Positions 42,545 through 51,446 of a stretch of DNA of 64,000 bases are shown here, in pieces. This DNA comes from DATLLJ01 sp035537875 (lineage in GTDB: Bacteria; Acidobacteriota; Vicinamibacteria; Vicinamibacterales; CAVVIG01). The stretch spans positions 8,873-72,872 of the forward strand of contig DATLLJ010000024.1 in assembly GCA_035537875.1 (NCBI GenBank). Reading direction: 5' to 3'. The position numbers were made by a program, and so were the translations under genes. The notes under the pieces were generated by a model. That model saw nothing but the letters and a program-made list of their open reading frames with translations, did no database searches and was not told the origin of the DNA. Numbering within the stretch: position 1 is the stretch's first letter; each line of letters starts with the position of its first letter.

Positions 42545-43363
42545 ATGGAGCCACGACTCAAAACCGGAAGTCTCGTCCTGATCGCGATCCTGTTCACCCA
42601 TCCGAGCCTCGCAGCGCAGTGGCTGCAGCATCCGACGGCCGGCGTCCCGAGAACTTCGACCGGAGCGGTGAATTTGAGCGCCCCCGCGCCCAGGACTGCG
42701 GCGGGCAACCCGGATCTCTCCGGCATGTGGGAACCAGTCAAAAATCGCCCTTGTCCGGCGGATGGATGCCCGGACATGGAGGTTCCACAGGAGTTTCTGA
42801 ACATTGGCTGGTCGCTCAAAGACGGGCTGCCTTACCAGCCCTGGGCGGCGACGGCCGTCAAGGAACGCTCCGAGCACTTCGGAAAAGACGATCCAGTGAC
42901 GCGATGCCTCCCTCCCAGCGTCCTCCAGTTGCACACGACGCCGCAGCTCCGGAAGATCCTTCAGTTGTCGGACGTCCTCGTCATTCTCAGTGAGTTCGCC
43001 GTGAGCTACCGCCAGATATTCACCGATGGACGACCGTTGCCCGTGGATCCGAACCCGTCTTACTATGGGTATTCCTCGGCCAAATGGGAGGGCGAGACTC
43101 TTGTCGTGGAGACGGTGGGCTTCAAAGACGGTCTCTGGATCGACCGAAACGGCAGTCCGCTGACCGATGCCGCCAGGTTGACTGAACGTTTCACCCGGGT
43201 CAACTACGGCAGAATGGAGATTGCGGTCACCGTCAACGATCCGAAAGCGTACACTGCGCCGTGGACGGTCACGCTCAGCTACAACATCGTGCTCGACACG
43301 GATTTGCTCGAATACGTCTGTCTCGAAAATGAGCGCGACCTTCCCCATCTGGTAGGGAAATGA
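42545..43363 (+). CDS. Secreted WEGDTLV-family protein
   Basis: 272 residues, signal peptide to about 24. Marks: NPDLSGMW, LPYQPWAATAVKE, first cysteine in TRCLPPSVLQLH, IFTDGRPLPVDPNPSYYGYSSA, KWEGETLVVETVGF (Glu for Asp twice), ARLTERFTRV, TVNDPKAYTAPW and second cysteine in EYVCLEN. An extra cysteine pair, RPCPADGCPD, is unique among the copies. GGGGAGAC precedes the ATG. The gene is convergent with the following minus-strand paralog. Confidence 0.78.
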   Translation: MEPRLKTGSLVLIAILFTHPSLAAQWLQHPTAGVPRTSTGAVNLSAPAPRTAAGNPDLSGMWEPVKNRPCPADGCPDMEVPQEFLNIGWSLKDGLPYQPWAATAVKERSEHFGKDDPVTRCLPPSVLQLHTTPQLRKILQLSDVLVILSEFAVSYRQIFTDGRPLPVDPNPSYYGYSSAKWEGETLVVETVGFKDGLWIDRNGSPLTDAARLTERFTRVNYGRMEIAVTVNDPKAYTAPWTVTLSYNIVLDTDLLEYVCLENERDLPHLVGK

Positions 43364-43372
43364 CGCCGGCGA

Positions 43373-44188
43373 TCAATCCCTGGTGAACTTGACACCTTCG
43401 TTCAGCAGCTTCTCATACCGGTCGGGGTCGATATTGTTCTCGGCGCAGACCATCTCCTGGAGACGAGTGCCTTCCCGCAGCATCAGCGTTGAGCGCAGCG
43501 TCCACGGCCGGGTCAGCACGTTGGGATCCTCGATGGTCACTTCGTAGTTGATCTGGTCCCTGTCCACGCGTGTGTAGCGCTCCGTGATGTGCAAGGCGTC
43601 AGTGTGGAAAGTGCCGGTCCCGGCCAGCCACGTCTTGTCGTTGAAGCCGATGACGTCGATGACGAGCGTGTCGCCCTCCCATTGCGCGACCGAATTGCCC
43701 ATATAGCTCGGAATGATGTCGTCGGGGCGCTTGGCGTTGAACGGGATGACTCGGAACACGTTCATGTACTCGTAGAGCATGACAATCTGGTCCCGGGTCT
43801 GCACGAACTGCTGCGGGAACAACCCCAGCATGACAATGCGGGGGATCCCGGCTGGCAGGCAGAGTCCGGTGGGATCGTCGATGCCTCGTCGGTTGTACGC
43901 CTCGACGACTTTCTTGGCGGCCCAGGGCTGATACGGCGCAGCCTCCCGTCCTTCCGGCCGGTCGTTCGACGAGAGCACGGTGGGAGCCGACGGGTCCACC
44001 CCGCTCCCGCCGACGCCAACGCCGCGGTTGGCCTCTTCCCACGTCCCGCGCTGAGTGCTGCCGCCCTGCCACACTCCCGTCAAGTCCGGTTTCCCCTCGG
44101 CCGTGCGCGGGACGGAACCAGGGCCCTGGGCCGATACGATCCCGGATGCCGCAACGGCGATGACTGCCGCGATGACGAGCGCGCGCAT
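43373..44188 (-). CDS. Secreted WEGDTLV-family protein
   Basis: 271 residues; signal peptide ends IVSAQ. Marks: KPDLTGVW, APYQPWAAKKV, first cysteine in GLCLPAGIPRIV, VIPFNAKRPDDIIPSYMGNSVA, QWEGDTLVIDVIGFND, FHTDALHITERYTRVD, TIEDPNVLTRPW and second cysteine in EMVCAENN. ATG 44188 shares one base with the stop of the DUF6152-type gene upstream (TGATG), direct evidence that the two families are co-translated here. Confidence 0.8.
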   Translation of the reverse strand: MRALVIAAVIAVAASGIVSAQGPGSVPRTAEGKPDLTGVWQGGSTQRGTWEEANRGVGVGGSGVDPSAPTVLSSNDRPEGREAAPYQPWAAKKVVEAYNRRGIDDPTGLCLPAGIPRIVMLGLFPQQFVQTRDQIVMLYEYMNVFRVIPFNAKRPDDIIPSYMGNSVAQWEGDTLVIDVIGFNDKTWLAGTGTFHTDALHITERYTRVDRDQINYEVTIEDPNVLTRPWTLRSTLMLREGTRLQEMVCAENNIDPDRYEKLLNEGVKFTRD

Positions 44189-44622
44189 CACGGCACCTCC
44201 ACAGCCGGCGCCGCCCCGCCATCACCCGTTCCAGCCGGCGGACCAAAGAACATCTTCTTCCCGTCGGGCAGCGTAATCTGCCGGGAGTGGCCCCAGGCGC
44301 CGCCGTCCCGTGCCTGCCATCCGGACACGGTGATGCGGTCGCCGGGCTTGAAGGTGGTGTCCTTCTTCCAGCCTATCCGGTAGAGCACGGCAAGGTTGTA
44401 GCCTTCGAACTTCCAGTTGGTGACCTTGCCGGCAGCGTCGGCCACGTCAAGATAGAAGTGGGTGTGCGGGTTCGTCCACTCGACCTTCGTGACGACACCC
44501 GTCAGGGTGATCGGTTTGCTCACGTCATACTCGGCGCCAAAAGAGTGATGGGCCGACAACGGCGCAGACGATCCCATCAGCACAGGAATGAGCAGGGATA
44601 CCCGGATCGCACGCCACGGCAT
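44188..44622 (-). CDS. DUF6152-type small secreted protein
   Basis: 144 residues; signal peptide ends PLSAHHSF. Domain marks: LTGVVTKVEWTNPHTHFYLDV, NWKFEGYNLAVLYRIGWKKDTTFKPGDRITVSGWQARDG and a proline/alanine-rich tail. Overlaps the following WEGDTLV-family gene by one base. Divergent from an MFS gene 12 nt away. Confidence 0.8.
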   Translation of the reverse strand: MPWRAIRVSLLIPVLMGSSAPLSAHHSFGAEYDVSKPITLTGVVTKVEWTNPHTHFYLDVADAAGKVTNWKFEGYNLAVLYRIGWKKDTTFKPGDRITVSGWQARDGGAWGHSRQITLPDGKKMFFGPPAGTGDGGAAPAVEVP

Positions 44623-44633
44623 CGTTCACCTCG

Positions 44634-45971
44634 ATGGTTCAATGTATGCCGGTTTCGGAGCGTAGTAAAGACGCGAAACGCGTCCCGCGTTACACTGGCT
44701 TCGTGTTCTCGAGCCGCAGGAATTTCGTCGGCGCCGACAGACGCCTCGATGCCGAAATCATCGGCCTCGTCGGTTTCGCCCACGGCGTCTCGCACTTCTA
44801 CCACCTGATGCTCCCTCCGCTGTTTCCCTGGCTGATGACCGAGTTCGGCCTGACGTTCACCCAGGTCGGCCTGCTGACGACGACATTCTTCGTGGTCAGC
44901 GGCGTGGGCCAGGCGCTTGCCGGGTTTCTGGTGGACCGTATTGGCGCAAGTCGGGTGTTATTCGCCGGAATAGCAACCCTGGCGCTGTCGGGCGTCGTCC
45001 TTGGTGTGTCGAGCAGCTATCCGATGCTGATCCTGACGGCAGCGATTGCCGGCGCTGGCAACAGCGTCTTCCACCCTGCGGACTTCACACTGCTCAACCA
45101 GCGTGTCACGCACTCACAGCTCGGACATGCTTTTTCCATTCACGCGTTGTCAGGGAACCTCGGCTGGGCAGCCGGCCCCGTGTTCATGGCCGGCCTGGCC
45201 GGCGCCGCCGGTCGGCATGCGGCCGGCTTCGGTGCCGCCGCGGTCGGCTCGCTTGCGCTCGTGCTCCTGTACACGCGGCGGCATGTGTTGTCGGATGCGG
45301 CCGCCGAACTGGTCGTGGCTGGCGAGCGCGGCGCGGCGATCGCGCGCACGGCGCCGCTCGCTTTCCTCCGCTCGGGCGCGGTATGGCTTTGCTTCTCGTT
45401 CTTCTTCCTGACCACGACGGCGTTCGGCATCCTGCAGAATTACGCGCCGGCGATTCTGAGCCAGGTGTACGGCGTCTCGCTCGTCTTCGCGAGCGGCGGG
45501 CTCACCGCGTACCTCCTGGGCAGCGGTGCCGGCGTCATCACAGGCGGCTTCCTCGCACCGCACGGCGATCGCGTGGTCGCCCCGTCGCTGGGATTCGCCG
45601 CGCTGATGGCGCTGGTGCTCGCGTCGGGCGCGCTGCCGTCCGCGGCGTTGTGGCCACTCATGGCGGCGCTCGGCTTCGGCGTCGGCATGGCGAGCCCCGC
45701 AAGGGATCTGCTCGTGCGACAGGCGGCGACTGCCCGGTTCGGCAAAACCTCATTCGGCCGGGTGTACGGGTTCGTGTACTCGGGCCTGGACACGGGGCTT
45801 GCCATCTCGCCCATGCTCTTCGGTCCGCTGCTCGACGCGGGGCGTTTCAACGACGCGCTGATCGCCGTCGCTCTCTTGCAGGTCGCCGCGCTGACGACGG
45901 CGTGGCGCGTCGGCAGCGGTGCGCGGGCGGCCGAGCCGAAATCGGCCCCGGTGGCTGCGTCACAAACCTGA
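44634..45971 (+). CDS. MFS transporter, fosmidomycin-resistance-like
   Basis: Up to 445 residues with twelve predicted helices. The start of the conserved part, AEIIGLVGFAHGVSHFYHLMLPPLFPWLM, and FFVVSGVGQALAGFLVDRIGASRVL place it in the Fsr-like MFS group, which mostly exports small molecules; substrate unknown. The first 25-40 residues are not membrane-like; GTG 44703 is an equally good start. It is divergent from the DUF6152-type gene and 62 nt ahead of the third kinase gene. Confidence 0.83.
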   Translation: MVQCMPVSERSKDAKRVPRYTGFVFSSRRNFVGADRRLDAEIIGLVGFAHGVSHFYHLMLPPLFPWLMTEFGLTFTQVGLLTTTFFVVSGVGQALAGFLVDRIGASRVLFAGIATLALSGVVLGVSSSYPMLILTAAIAGAGNSVFHPADFTLLNQRVTHSQLGHAFSIHALSGNLGWAAGPVFMAGLAGAAGRHAAGFGAAAVGSLALVLLYTRRHVLSDAAAELVVAGERGAAIARTAPLAFLRSGAVWLCFSFFFLTTTAFGILQNYAPAILSQVYGVSLVFASGGLTAYLLGSGAGVITGGFLAPHGDRVVAPSLGFAALMALVLASGALPSAALWPLMAALGFGVGMASPARDLLVRQAATARFGKTSFGRVYGFVYSGLDTGLAISPMLFGPLLDAGRFNDALIAVALLQVAALTTAWRVGSGARAAEPKSAPVAASQT

Positions 45972-46006
45972 GGTCGATCTCGTCGATATGACCGTCCCGC
46001 GGCGCG

Positions 46007-46012
46007 TATAAT
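46007..46012 (+). promoter_or_regulatory. Possible -10 box of third kinase
   Basis: TATAAT lies 21 nt before the ATG at 46034, giving a leader of roughly 15 nt. No convincing -35. The same hexamer precedes the other two kinases. Confidence 0.4.
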
Positions 46013-46033
46013 CCGACCGCAGCTCACCATCAG

Positions 46034-48721
46034 ATGGCGCTTCAAGCTGGCACGCGCCTCGGCGGCTACGAGGTGCTCGCGCTCATCGGCACGGGCGGGA
46101 TGGGAGAGGTCTATCGCGCCAGGGACGGCAAGCTCCAGCGTGAGGTCGCGCTGAAGGTTCTGCCGGACGCCTGGGCCAACGATCCCGATCGCCTTGCGCG
46201 CTTTCAACGCGAAGCCGAGGTCCTGGCGTCGCTGAACCATCCTCACATTGCCGCCATCTACGGCCTCGAGGATGCTCACCTGCCGGCCGGCTCGGGGCAC
46301 GCGGTCCGGGCGCTGGTGCTGGAGCTGGTGGAAGGCCCAACGCTCGCCGATCGCCTCGCCCGTGGCCCTATCCCGCTCGACGAGGCGTTGAGCATCGCAC
46401 AGCAGATTGCGGAAGCGCTCGAAGCCGCACACGGGCACGGCGTCGTCCACCGCGATCTCAAGCCCGCGAACATCAAGCTGAGGTCCGACGGAACGGTCAA
46501 GGTCCTGGACTTTGGCCTCGCCAAAGCGGTGTCTGGGGATTCGTCGACGGGCAGCGTCTCGCAATCACCGACCTTCACCGTGGCGGGCACGCAGGTGGGC
46601 GTGATCCTCGGCACGGCGGCCTACATGGCCCCGGAACAGGCCAAAGGCAGGACGGCCGACGCGCGCTCCGACATCTGGGCGTTTGGCGTCGTGCTGTACG
46701 AGATGCTGACCGGTCGGGCGGCGTTCGGCGGCGAGACGACGCTGGAGGTGCTCGGCGGCGTGATGAAGGCCGATCCCGACTGGGGAGCGCTGGCGGCGAC
46801 GACGCCTCCAGGTATTCGCTCGCTGATCCGCCGCTGCCTTCAGAAGGATTCGAACCGGCGGCTGCGTGATATCGCGGATGCGCGCTTTCAGATCGAGGAC
46901 GCGCTGAGCGAGCCGTCAGCTCCCGCCGCGCTGACTGCGCCGGCTCGAAAAAATCGCGAGCGTTTCGCGTGGGTGGCTGCGCTGGCGATGGGAATGGTCG
47001 CCGCGTCGCTGATGACCCGCGTGTTCTTGCGGCCCTCCGCCGTCGAGGCACCGGAGGCGCGATTTCAAATCGTCACGCCGCCGGCCGCGACCGCAGCGCT
47101 CCCCCAGTTGGCGATTTCCCCTGACGGGCGGCAAGTCGTGTTTTCCGCGACGACCCAAGGGAACACTCAACTCTGGCTCCGGCGATTCGAGTCCGAGGCG
47201 GCGGAACCTATTGCCGGAACCGAAGGCGGACGATTTCCCTTCTGGTCACCCGACAGCCGGTCGATTGGGTTTTTCGCCGACCAGAAACTGAACGGATCGG
47301 CATTTCCGGCGGAAGCGCTCAAGTCGTGGCTGATGGAGGCGGCGACGATACCACCACTTACGGTGGCACCTGGGGCGCTGACGGCACCATCCTGTTTGGT
47401 GTGGCCAATACGACGCCGATCTCTCGCGTGCCGGCGAGCGGCGACGAAGTGGTCGAAGCCACCCGGATCGAGTCCCCCTCAGCAGATCGGGCACCGATTT
47501 CCCCACTTCCTTCCCGATGGGCGTCATTTCCTGTTTTTTGCGACAGGCGCGCCAGGTGTTCAGGGGGTCTACATAGGCACTCTCGATACGACGGATGCGC
47601 GGCGTCTCCTGGAGGCCGATACGGCTGCGGTCTTCACGCCGCCCGATTTCGTGCTGTTCGTGCGCCAGGAGACGTTGTTCGCGCAGCGGCTCGATCTCGA
47701 CCGCCTGGAACCGGTCGGCGAACCCTTTCAGGTAGCAGAGCGGCTGGCCGTCAATCCCAACAATTTTGCGAGCGTGGCCCTGTCGGCTTCGGTGGCTGGT
47801 CCGCTGGCGTTCAGGACGGCCGTCGCGGAGCCTCGCCAATTGGTGTGGCTCGATCGCGCCGGCAAACAGATCGCCGCGGTAGCGGATCTGGACACGGCCG
47901 AGACCAATACCATGAGGCTTTCACCCGACGGCCGCACCCTGGCGCTGACCCGGAGAGTCGGTGGGAACACGGACGTGTGGTTGATCGATATCAAGCAGGG
48001 AGTCCCCCGCCGATTCACGTTCGAGGCCGTGAATGACCAGAACCCGGTGTGGTCGCCGGATGGAAGTCGAATCGTATTCCAGTCGTCTCGAAAAGGCGGT
48101 GGCTTCTATGATCTCTATGAGAAGCCGGTCGCGAGCGGCGGGGCCGAGAATGTGCTGCTCGAATCCTCCGAGAACAAGAACGTCACGGATTGGTCGCCAG
48201 ATGGCCGCTTCATTCTGTATTCGAGCCTCCGCCCGAAAACTGCCCGCGATCTGTGGGCCCTGCCGCTCGGCGGCGATCGAAAGCCGTTCGCGGTGGTGCA
48301 GAGCGCCTTCGAGGAAAACAACGGACGGTTTTCGCCGGATGGCCGCTGGATCGCGTACCAGTCGAACGAAACCGGACCGACCGAAGTCTACGTCCGCGCT
48401 TTCCCCGGCCCTGGCCGCAACTGGCAGATATCGACCGGAGGCGGCACCAACCCTCAGTGGCGGGCGGATGGCCGAGAGATCTTCTACAGGACGCCGGATG
48501 ATCGCATCATGGCCGTTCAGGTCGCTTTTCCGGCAAACGGAGCTTCCGTCGACTCCGGCAGACCTGTTGCGCTTTTTTCTCTGCGGCCGGGATCTGCGTA
48601 CATCGCGGCACCCGATGGGCAGCGCTTCCTGATCAACACGCCGCTGGGGGAGCCCGTCACCCCACCCATCACGGTCGTCCTGAACTGGCAACCAGCGCTT
48701 TCAGCGCGCGAAAGGCAATGA
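46034..48721 (+). CDS. Serine/threonine protein kinase with PD40 propeller, internally frame-altered
   Basis: The 895-residue frame has an intact kinase domain: GTGGMGEVYRA, K41, HRDLKPAN (139-146), DFG (159-161), MAPEQ, then a helix (about 315-335) and a PD40 propeller ending VVLNWQPALS. Residues about 420-482 are out of frame. A missing base near 47291-47293 and an extra C in the CCCCC run at 47474-47478 would restore RIGISGGSAQVVADGGG and TWGADGTILFGV, the sequence expected for this propeller. The frame is open despite this. Either two natural compensating indels or two assembly errors explain it; kinase function need not be lost. Confidence 0.88.
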   Translation: MALQAGTRLGGYEVLALIGTGGMGEVYRARDGKLQREVALKVLPDAWANDPDRLARFQREAEVLASLNHPHIAAIYGLEDAHLPAGSGHAVRALVLELVEGPTLADRLARGPIPLDEALSIAQQIAEALEAAHGHGVVHRDLKPANIKLRSDGTVKVLDFGLAKAVSGDSSTGSVSQSPTFTVAGTQVGVILGTAAYMAPEQAKGRTADARSDIWAFGVVLYEMLTGRAAFGGETTLEVLGGVMKADPDWGALAATTPPGIRSLIRRCLQKDSNRRLRDIADARFQIEDALSEPSAPAALTAPARKNRERFAWVAALAMGMVAASLMTRVFLRPSAVEAPEARFQIVTPPAATAALPQLAISPDGRQVVFSATTQGNTQLWLRRFESEAAEPIAGTEGGRFPFWSPDSRSIGFFADQKLNGSAFPAEALKSWLMEAATIPPLTVAPGALTAPSCLVWPIRRRSLACRRAATKWSKPPGSSPPQQIGHRFPHFLPDGRHFLFFATGAPGVQGVYIGTLDTTDARRLLEADTAAVFTPPDFVLFVRQETLFAQRLDLDRLEPVGEPFQVAERLAVNPNNFASVALSASVAGPLAFRTAVAEPRQLVWLDRAGKQIAAVADLDTAETNTMRLSPDGRTLALTRRVGGNTDVWLIDIKQGVPRRFTFEAVNDQNPVWSPDGSRIVFQSSRKGGGFYDLYEKPVASGGAENVLLESSENKNVTDWSPDGRFILYSSLRPKTARDLWALPLGGDRKPFAVVQSAFEENNGRFSPDGRWIAYQSNETGPTEVYVRAFPGPGRNWQISTGGGTNPQWRADGREIFYRTPDDRIMAVQVAFPANGASVDSGRPVALFSLRPGSAYIAAPDGQRFLINTPLGEPVTPPITVVLNWQPALSARERQ

Positions 48722-48937
48722 AAATCGGTGCCCGTTTGCCACAATGAGACCGGCGTGGAGCGGCGAGATCGAGCTTCCAGTGGTGCGTCGACACCGTTGA
48801 ATTGGCTGATCCGGAGCGTGCGTGATTGAGCGAATAACTGGGCGTCGTGACGGGCCGCCTGGCGGGGCGGCGGCGACAGCCTGCGACCCTGATTAAGCAA
48901 ACGTAGGCACGCTCTCCGCTCTGGCCAGGAGAGGCCG
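48722..48937 (+). ncRNA. Non-coding 5' segment of IS110 element, possible bridge RNA
   Basis: 216 bp with no gene lie between the kinase stop and the IS110 transposase. IS110-group elements encode a structured bridge RNA of roughly 150-250 nt in their long left end that specifies target and donor DNA. The segment contains GC-rich self-complementary stretches (for example GGGCCGCCTGGCGGGGCGGC at about 48863-48882). Position and length fit; no loop sequences could be matched to donor or target because the element ends are unknown. Confidence 0.3.
48912..48933 (+). promoter_or_regulatory. Hairpin covering the transposase ribosome binding site
   Basis: CTCTCC (48912-48917) pairs with GGAGAG (48928-48933), which is part of the AGGAGAGG Shine-Dalgarno immediately upstream of the transposase ATG. 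If formed in mRNA it would limit translation, a common brake on transposase production. Confidence 0.5.
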
Positions 48938-50221
48938 ATGGCGTACTGGATTGCGGGCGTCGATGTTCACAAGAAGATGCTGGCGGTGGTGATCGCGGAT
49001 GTCGCCGTTGACGGCGAGTACCAGTTTGAACGGCGGACCGTGAGCACGAGCCCGGGCGCCCTGCGCGCGTTGGCGGCCTGGTTCGTGGAGCGTGAGGTCG
49101 AGGAAGTTGTGATGGAATCGACCGCGCAATACTGGCGACCGGTGTGGGAAGCGCTCGAGCGATTCTGGACGCCCCTTCGCCGGACCCGGGAGGACGCCGG
49201 CGCGCTCTCGGGCACGCTGCATCTGGCCCAGGCGCAATCGAATCGCGGGGCGCCGGGACGGAAGAAAGATTTTCCGGATGCCGAACGCCTCGTGAGACGG
49301 CTCGTCGCTCAAGAGCTCACCCTCAGCTTTGTGCCGGATGCCGAGCAGCGGCTCTGGCGGACGGTGATGCGCCGCAAGTACCAAGTGACGTGTCATCGCG
49401 TGCAGCTACAGAACCGTCTGGAATGTTTGCTGGAGGAAGCCCACATTAAGTTGTCGAGCCTCGTGTCGGATCTGCTCGGCGCCAGTGCGCGGCGCATGTT
49501 GCAGGCGCTCGCGGACGGAGAAACGGACCCGGCGACACTCGCGGGCCTGGCCAGTCGGCGGCTGCGCGCGACACCGGACCAGTTGTGTGACGCGCTCGGC
49601 GCCTGCAGAGACCTCCATCCGGTCTACCGGCGCATCCTGACACTGGCGCTCGACGAATTACGGCTGATCGAAGACCACATCGCCCAACTCGACCACGAGA
49701 TGGCGCGGCTCCTCAGCCCGCACCAGCCGGCGGTGCAACGGCTGGCCGAGGTGCCCGGGTTGGGCGTGGATTCCGCGCAACAGATCATCGCGGAAGTCGG
49801 CGCCGCGGCGGCCACGTTTCCCTCGCCCAAGCATCTCGCCTCGTGGGTGGGCGTGTGTCCCGGCGATGAGGAGAGCGCGGGCGTGAACTACAGTCACCGC
49901 TCGCCGCACGGCAACCGCCAGATGCGACGGGTGCTCAATCAGGCCGCCAATGCCGCCGTCAAGACGAAAGGCAGTATCTTCGAGCTGGTGTATCGACGTC
50001 TCATGCCGCGCCTGGGACACGCCCAGGCGATTGGCGCGATCGCCCATCGTCTCTGTCGGCTGATCTGGAAGATCCTGCGCCAGGGCGTGTCCTACGAAGA
50101 ACGTGGTCCGGCCGTGATTCAACACCGGAAGCACCGGCGCACCGCCAAGATGATCCGCGAACTCCGAAGCCTGGGCTACCGTGTCGAGCTGGCACTCTCT
50201 CCCTTGGGCAGTCCAGCATGA
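48938..50221 (+). mobile_element. IS110-family transposase
   Basis: 427 residues. The N-terminal RuvC-like DEDD domain shows VDVHKKML (first Asp at 9), VVMESTAQYWRPVWEAL (Glu about 59) and GRKKDFPDAERLVRRLV (Asp pair about 110-114). The C-terminal Transposase_20 domain has LAEVPGLGVDSAQQIIAEVG, FPSPKHLASWVGVCPGDEESAG and HGNRQMRRVLNQAANAA, including the serine of the composite active site. Full length and uninterrupted, so possibly active. IS110 elements lack terminal inverted repeats and I could not fix the ends; the downstream side meets a dispersed repeat at 50264. Confidence 0.93.
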
Positions 50222-50263
50222 GTGCGAGAGATTTTCGACCCTGGAAGCCCACGCCCTGACGCG

Positions 50264-50319
50264 GGCCACGAAGGCGCGAAGACACGAAGCGCATATCGTT
50301 CCTTCGTGTCATCGTGGCC
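50264..50319. repeat. CCACGAAGACACGAAG-type inverted repeat, copy 1
   Basis: GGCCACGAAGGCGCGAAGAC on the left and CTTCGTGTCATCGTGGCC on the right form an imperfect inverted repeat around GCGCATATCGTTC. Related copies lie at 61545-61569 and 63318-63378. It is just downstream of the transposase. Confidence 0.7.
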
Positions 50320-50369
50320 GACCGAGCCGGGGCGGCCCTACGCGCGGCAGCCCCGCGTGGGCGTCAGGT

Positions 50370-50386
50370 GTGGGGCAGCGCCCCAC
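50370..50386 (-). terminator. Hairpin after the cytochrome c gene
   Basis: GTGGGGC and GCCCCAC flank AGC directly after the stop codon of the minus-strand cytochrome c gene. The stem is strong but no T-run follows. Confidence 0.45.
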
Positions 50387-50387
50387 C

Positions 50388-51419
50388 TTAGTTCGTCGAG
50401 TTCGCACTTACAGGCCGCGACGCCGTGTACGCGGCGATGTTCACCAGGTCTTCGTTCGTCAGCTTCTGCACGACCGGTTTCATGAGATCCGCCCACAGCC
50501 CTTTCCGCGCGCCCTGCTGCATGTCGTACATCTGGCGCACGATGTAACTTGGTGAACGGCCGGCGATCGGCGGAACGGGGCCCACACCCTGCAGGTCGGC
50601 GCCGTGACAGACGCCGCAGGCCACGGTCTTGCCGTTGCCTCCCGAGCGAACGAGCGCTTCTCCCTTCTTGATGCTTCCGACTGGGACATACGCCACGAAG
50701 CCGTCACGCGGGTCGCGGAGAATCTCGAAGTGTTCCGTATGCTCGGGGGACTCGATAATGCGCTGGCCGATGGGCTCGGTTCCTGCCTCGGCTCCCTCGA
50801 GAACGAGGTGCACGCCGCCCTGCACGCGCGTCTTCGGCACTGTGGCCGCTTCCACCACGCGAATGTAGCGGCTCGTCCACTTGATCGCCGAGAAGTACTC
50901 GGCCGCCTGTTTGATCTCGTCCTCGGTCATCGCCTTCGCGATGGCGATCATGATGTTCGTGTTGTTCTTCCGCGGCTCCGCGCTCTTCCGCAGATCGCTT
51001 CGAAAATCGTTCATCTGCTGAAGGAAGTACGGGACAGGCAGACCAGAAACGCTGGCGTTTTCCGGACGGCCCTTGCCGTTCGGCATGTGACACAGCCCGC
51101 AGGCACGCACGTCCGGCCGGCGCCCCTTGGCGACGACATCGGGCATCGGCGGATGATCGCCGGGATACCAATCGGCCGGACCGAACGCGTCCGAGATCTG
51201 GGCGCGGGTGAAGGTTCTATCGGTGCCCGGCAGGCTGCGCGGTGTTGTATCGGGAGGCGCCGCCGGCGGCGGCGTGCCGGGTGCTGGCGTTGGCGGAGGA
51301 ATCGGAATCGCGTACGCCCACGCCGGCTGCCCGGGGGGCGTCGGCTGCGCGTATTGGGCACCCGCGACGACGACCAGGGACGTGCAACCGAGAAGCACCA
51401 GGGTGAGCAATCTGCGCAT
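50388..51419 (-). CDS. Two-heme secreted cytochrome c
   Basis: 343 residues with a signal peptide (to about 21), a proline-rich linker (PIPPPTPAPGTPPPAAPPD) and two cytochrome c domains, with heme sites CGLCH near residue 107 and CGVCH near 272, each followed by an axial-ligand region (PYFLQQMNDFRSDLRKSAEPR; SYIVRQMYDMQQGARKG). The spacing matches c4-like diheme proteins with a beta insert (VQGGVHLVLEGAEAGTEPIG). Likely a periplasmic electron carrier. It follows a DUF6152-type gene by 27 nt, as other redox genes here do. Confidence 0.88.
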   Translation of the reverse strand: MRRLLTLVLLGCTSLVVVAGAQYAQPTPPGQPAWAYAIPIPPPTPAPGTPPPAAPPDTTPRSLPGTDRTFTRAQISDAFGPADWYPGDHPPMPDVVAKGRRPDVRACGLCHMPNGKGRPENASVSGLPVPYFLQQMNDFRSDLRKSAEPRKNNTNIMIAIAKAMTEDEIKQAAEYFSAIKWTSRYIRVVEAATVPKTRVQGGVHLVLEGAEAGTEPIGQRIIESPEHTEHFEILRDPRDGFVAYVPVGSIKKGEALVRSGGNGKTVACGVCHGADLQGVGPVPPIAGRSPSYIVRQMYDMQQGARKGLWADLMKPVVQKLTNEDLVNIAAYTASRPVSANSTN

Positions 51420-51446
51420 ACGCGCCTCCTTTCAGGCCACGGGCAA

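Noticed and set aside
47326..48036. A separate gene overlapping the third kinase
   Set aside because: Its opening residues are the propeller sequence of the kinase itself in the alternative frame, so it reflects indels, and the remainder is a shadow.
50222..50387. Right end of the IS110 element as the bridge RNA region
   Set aside because: The segment is occupied by a dispersed inverted repeat found elsewhere in the window and by the cytochrome c hairpin, so the upstream segment is the better candidate.
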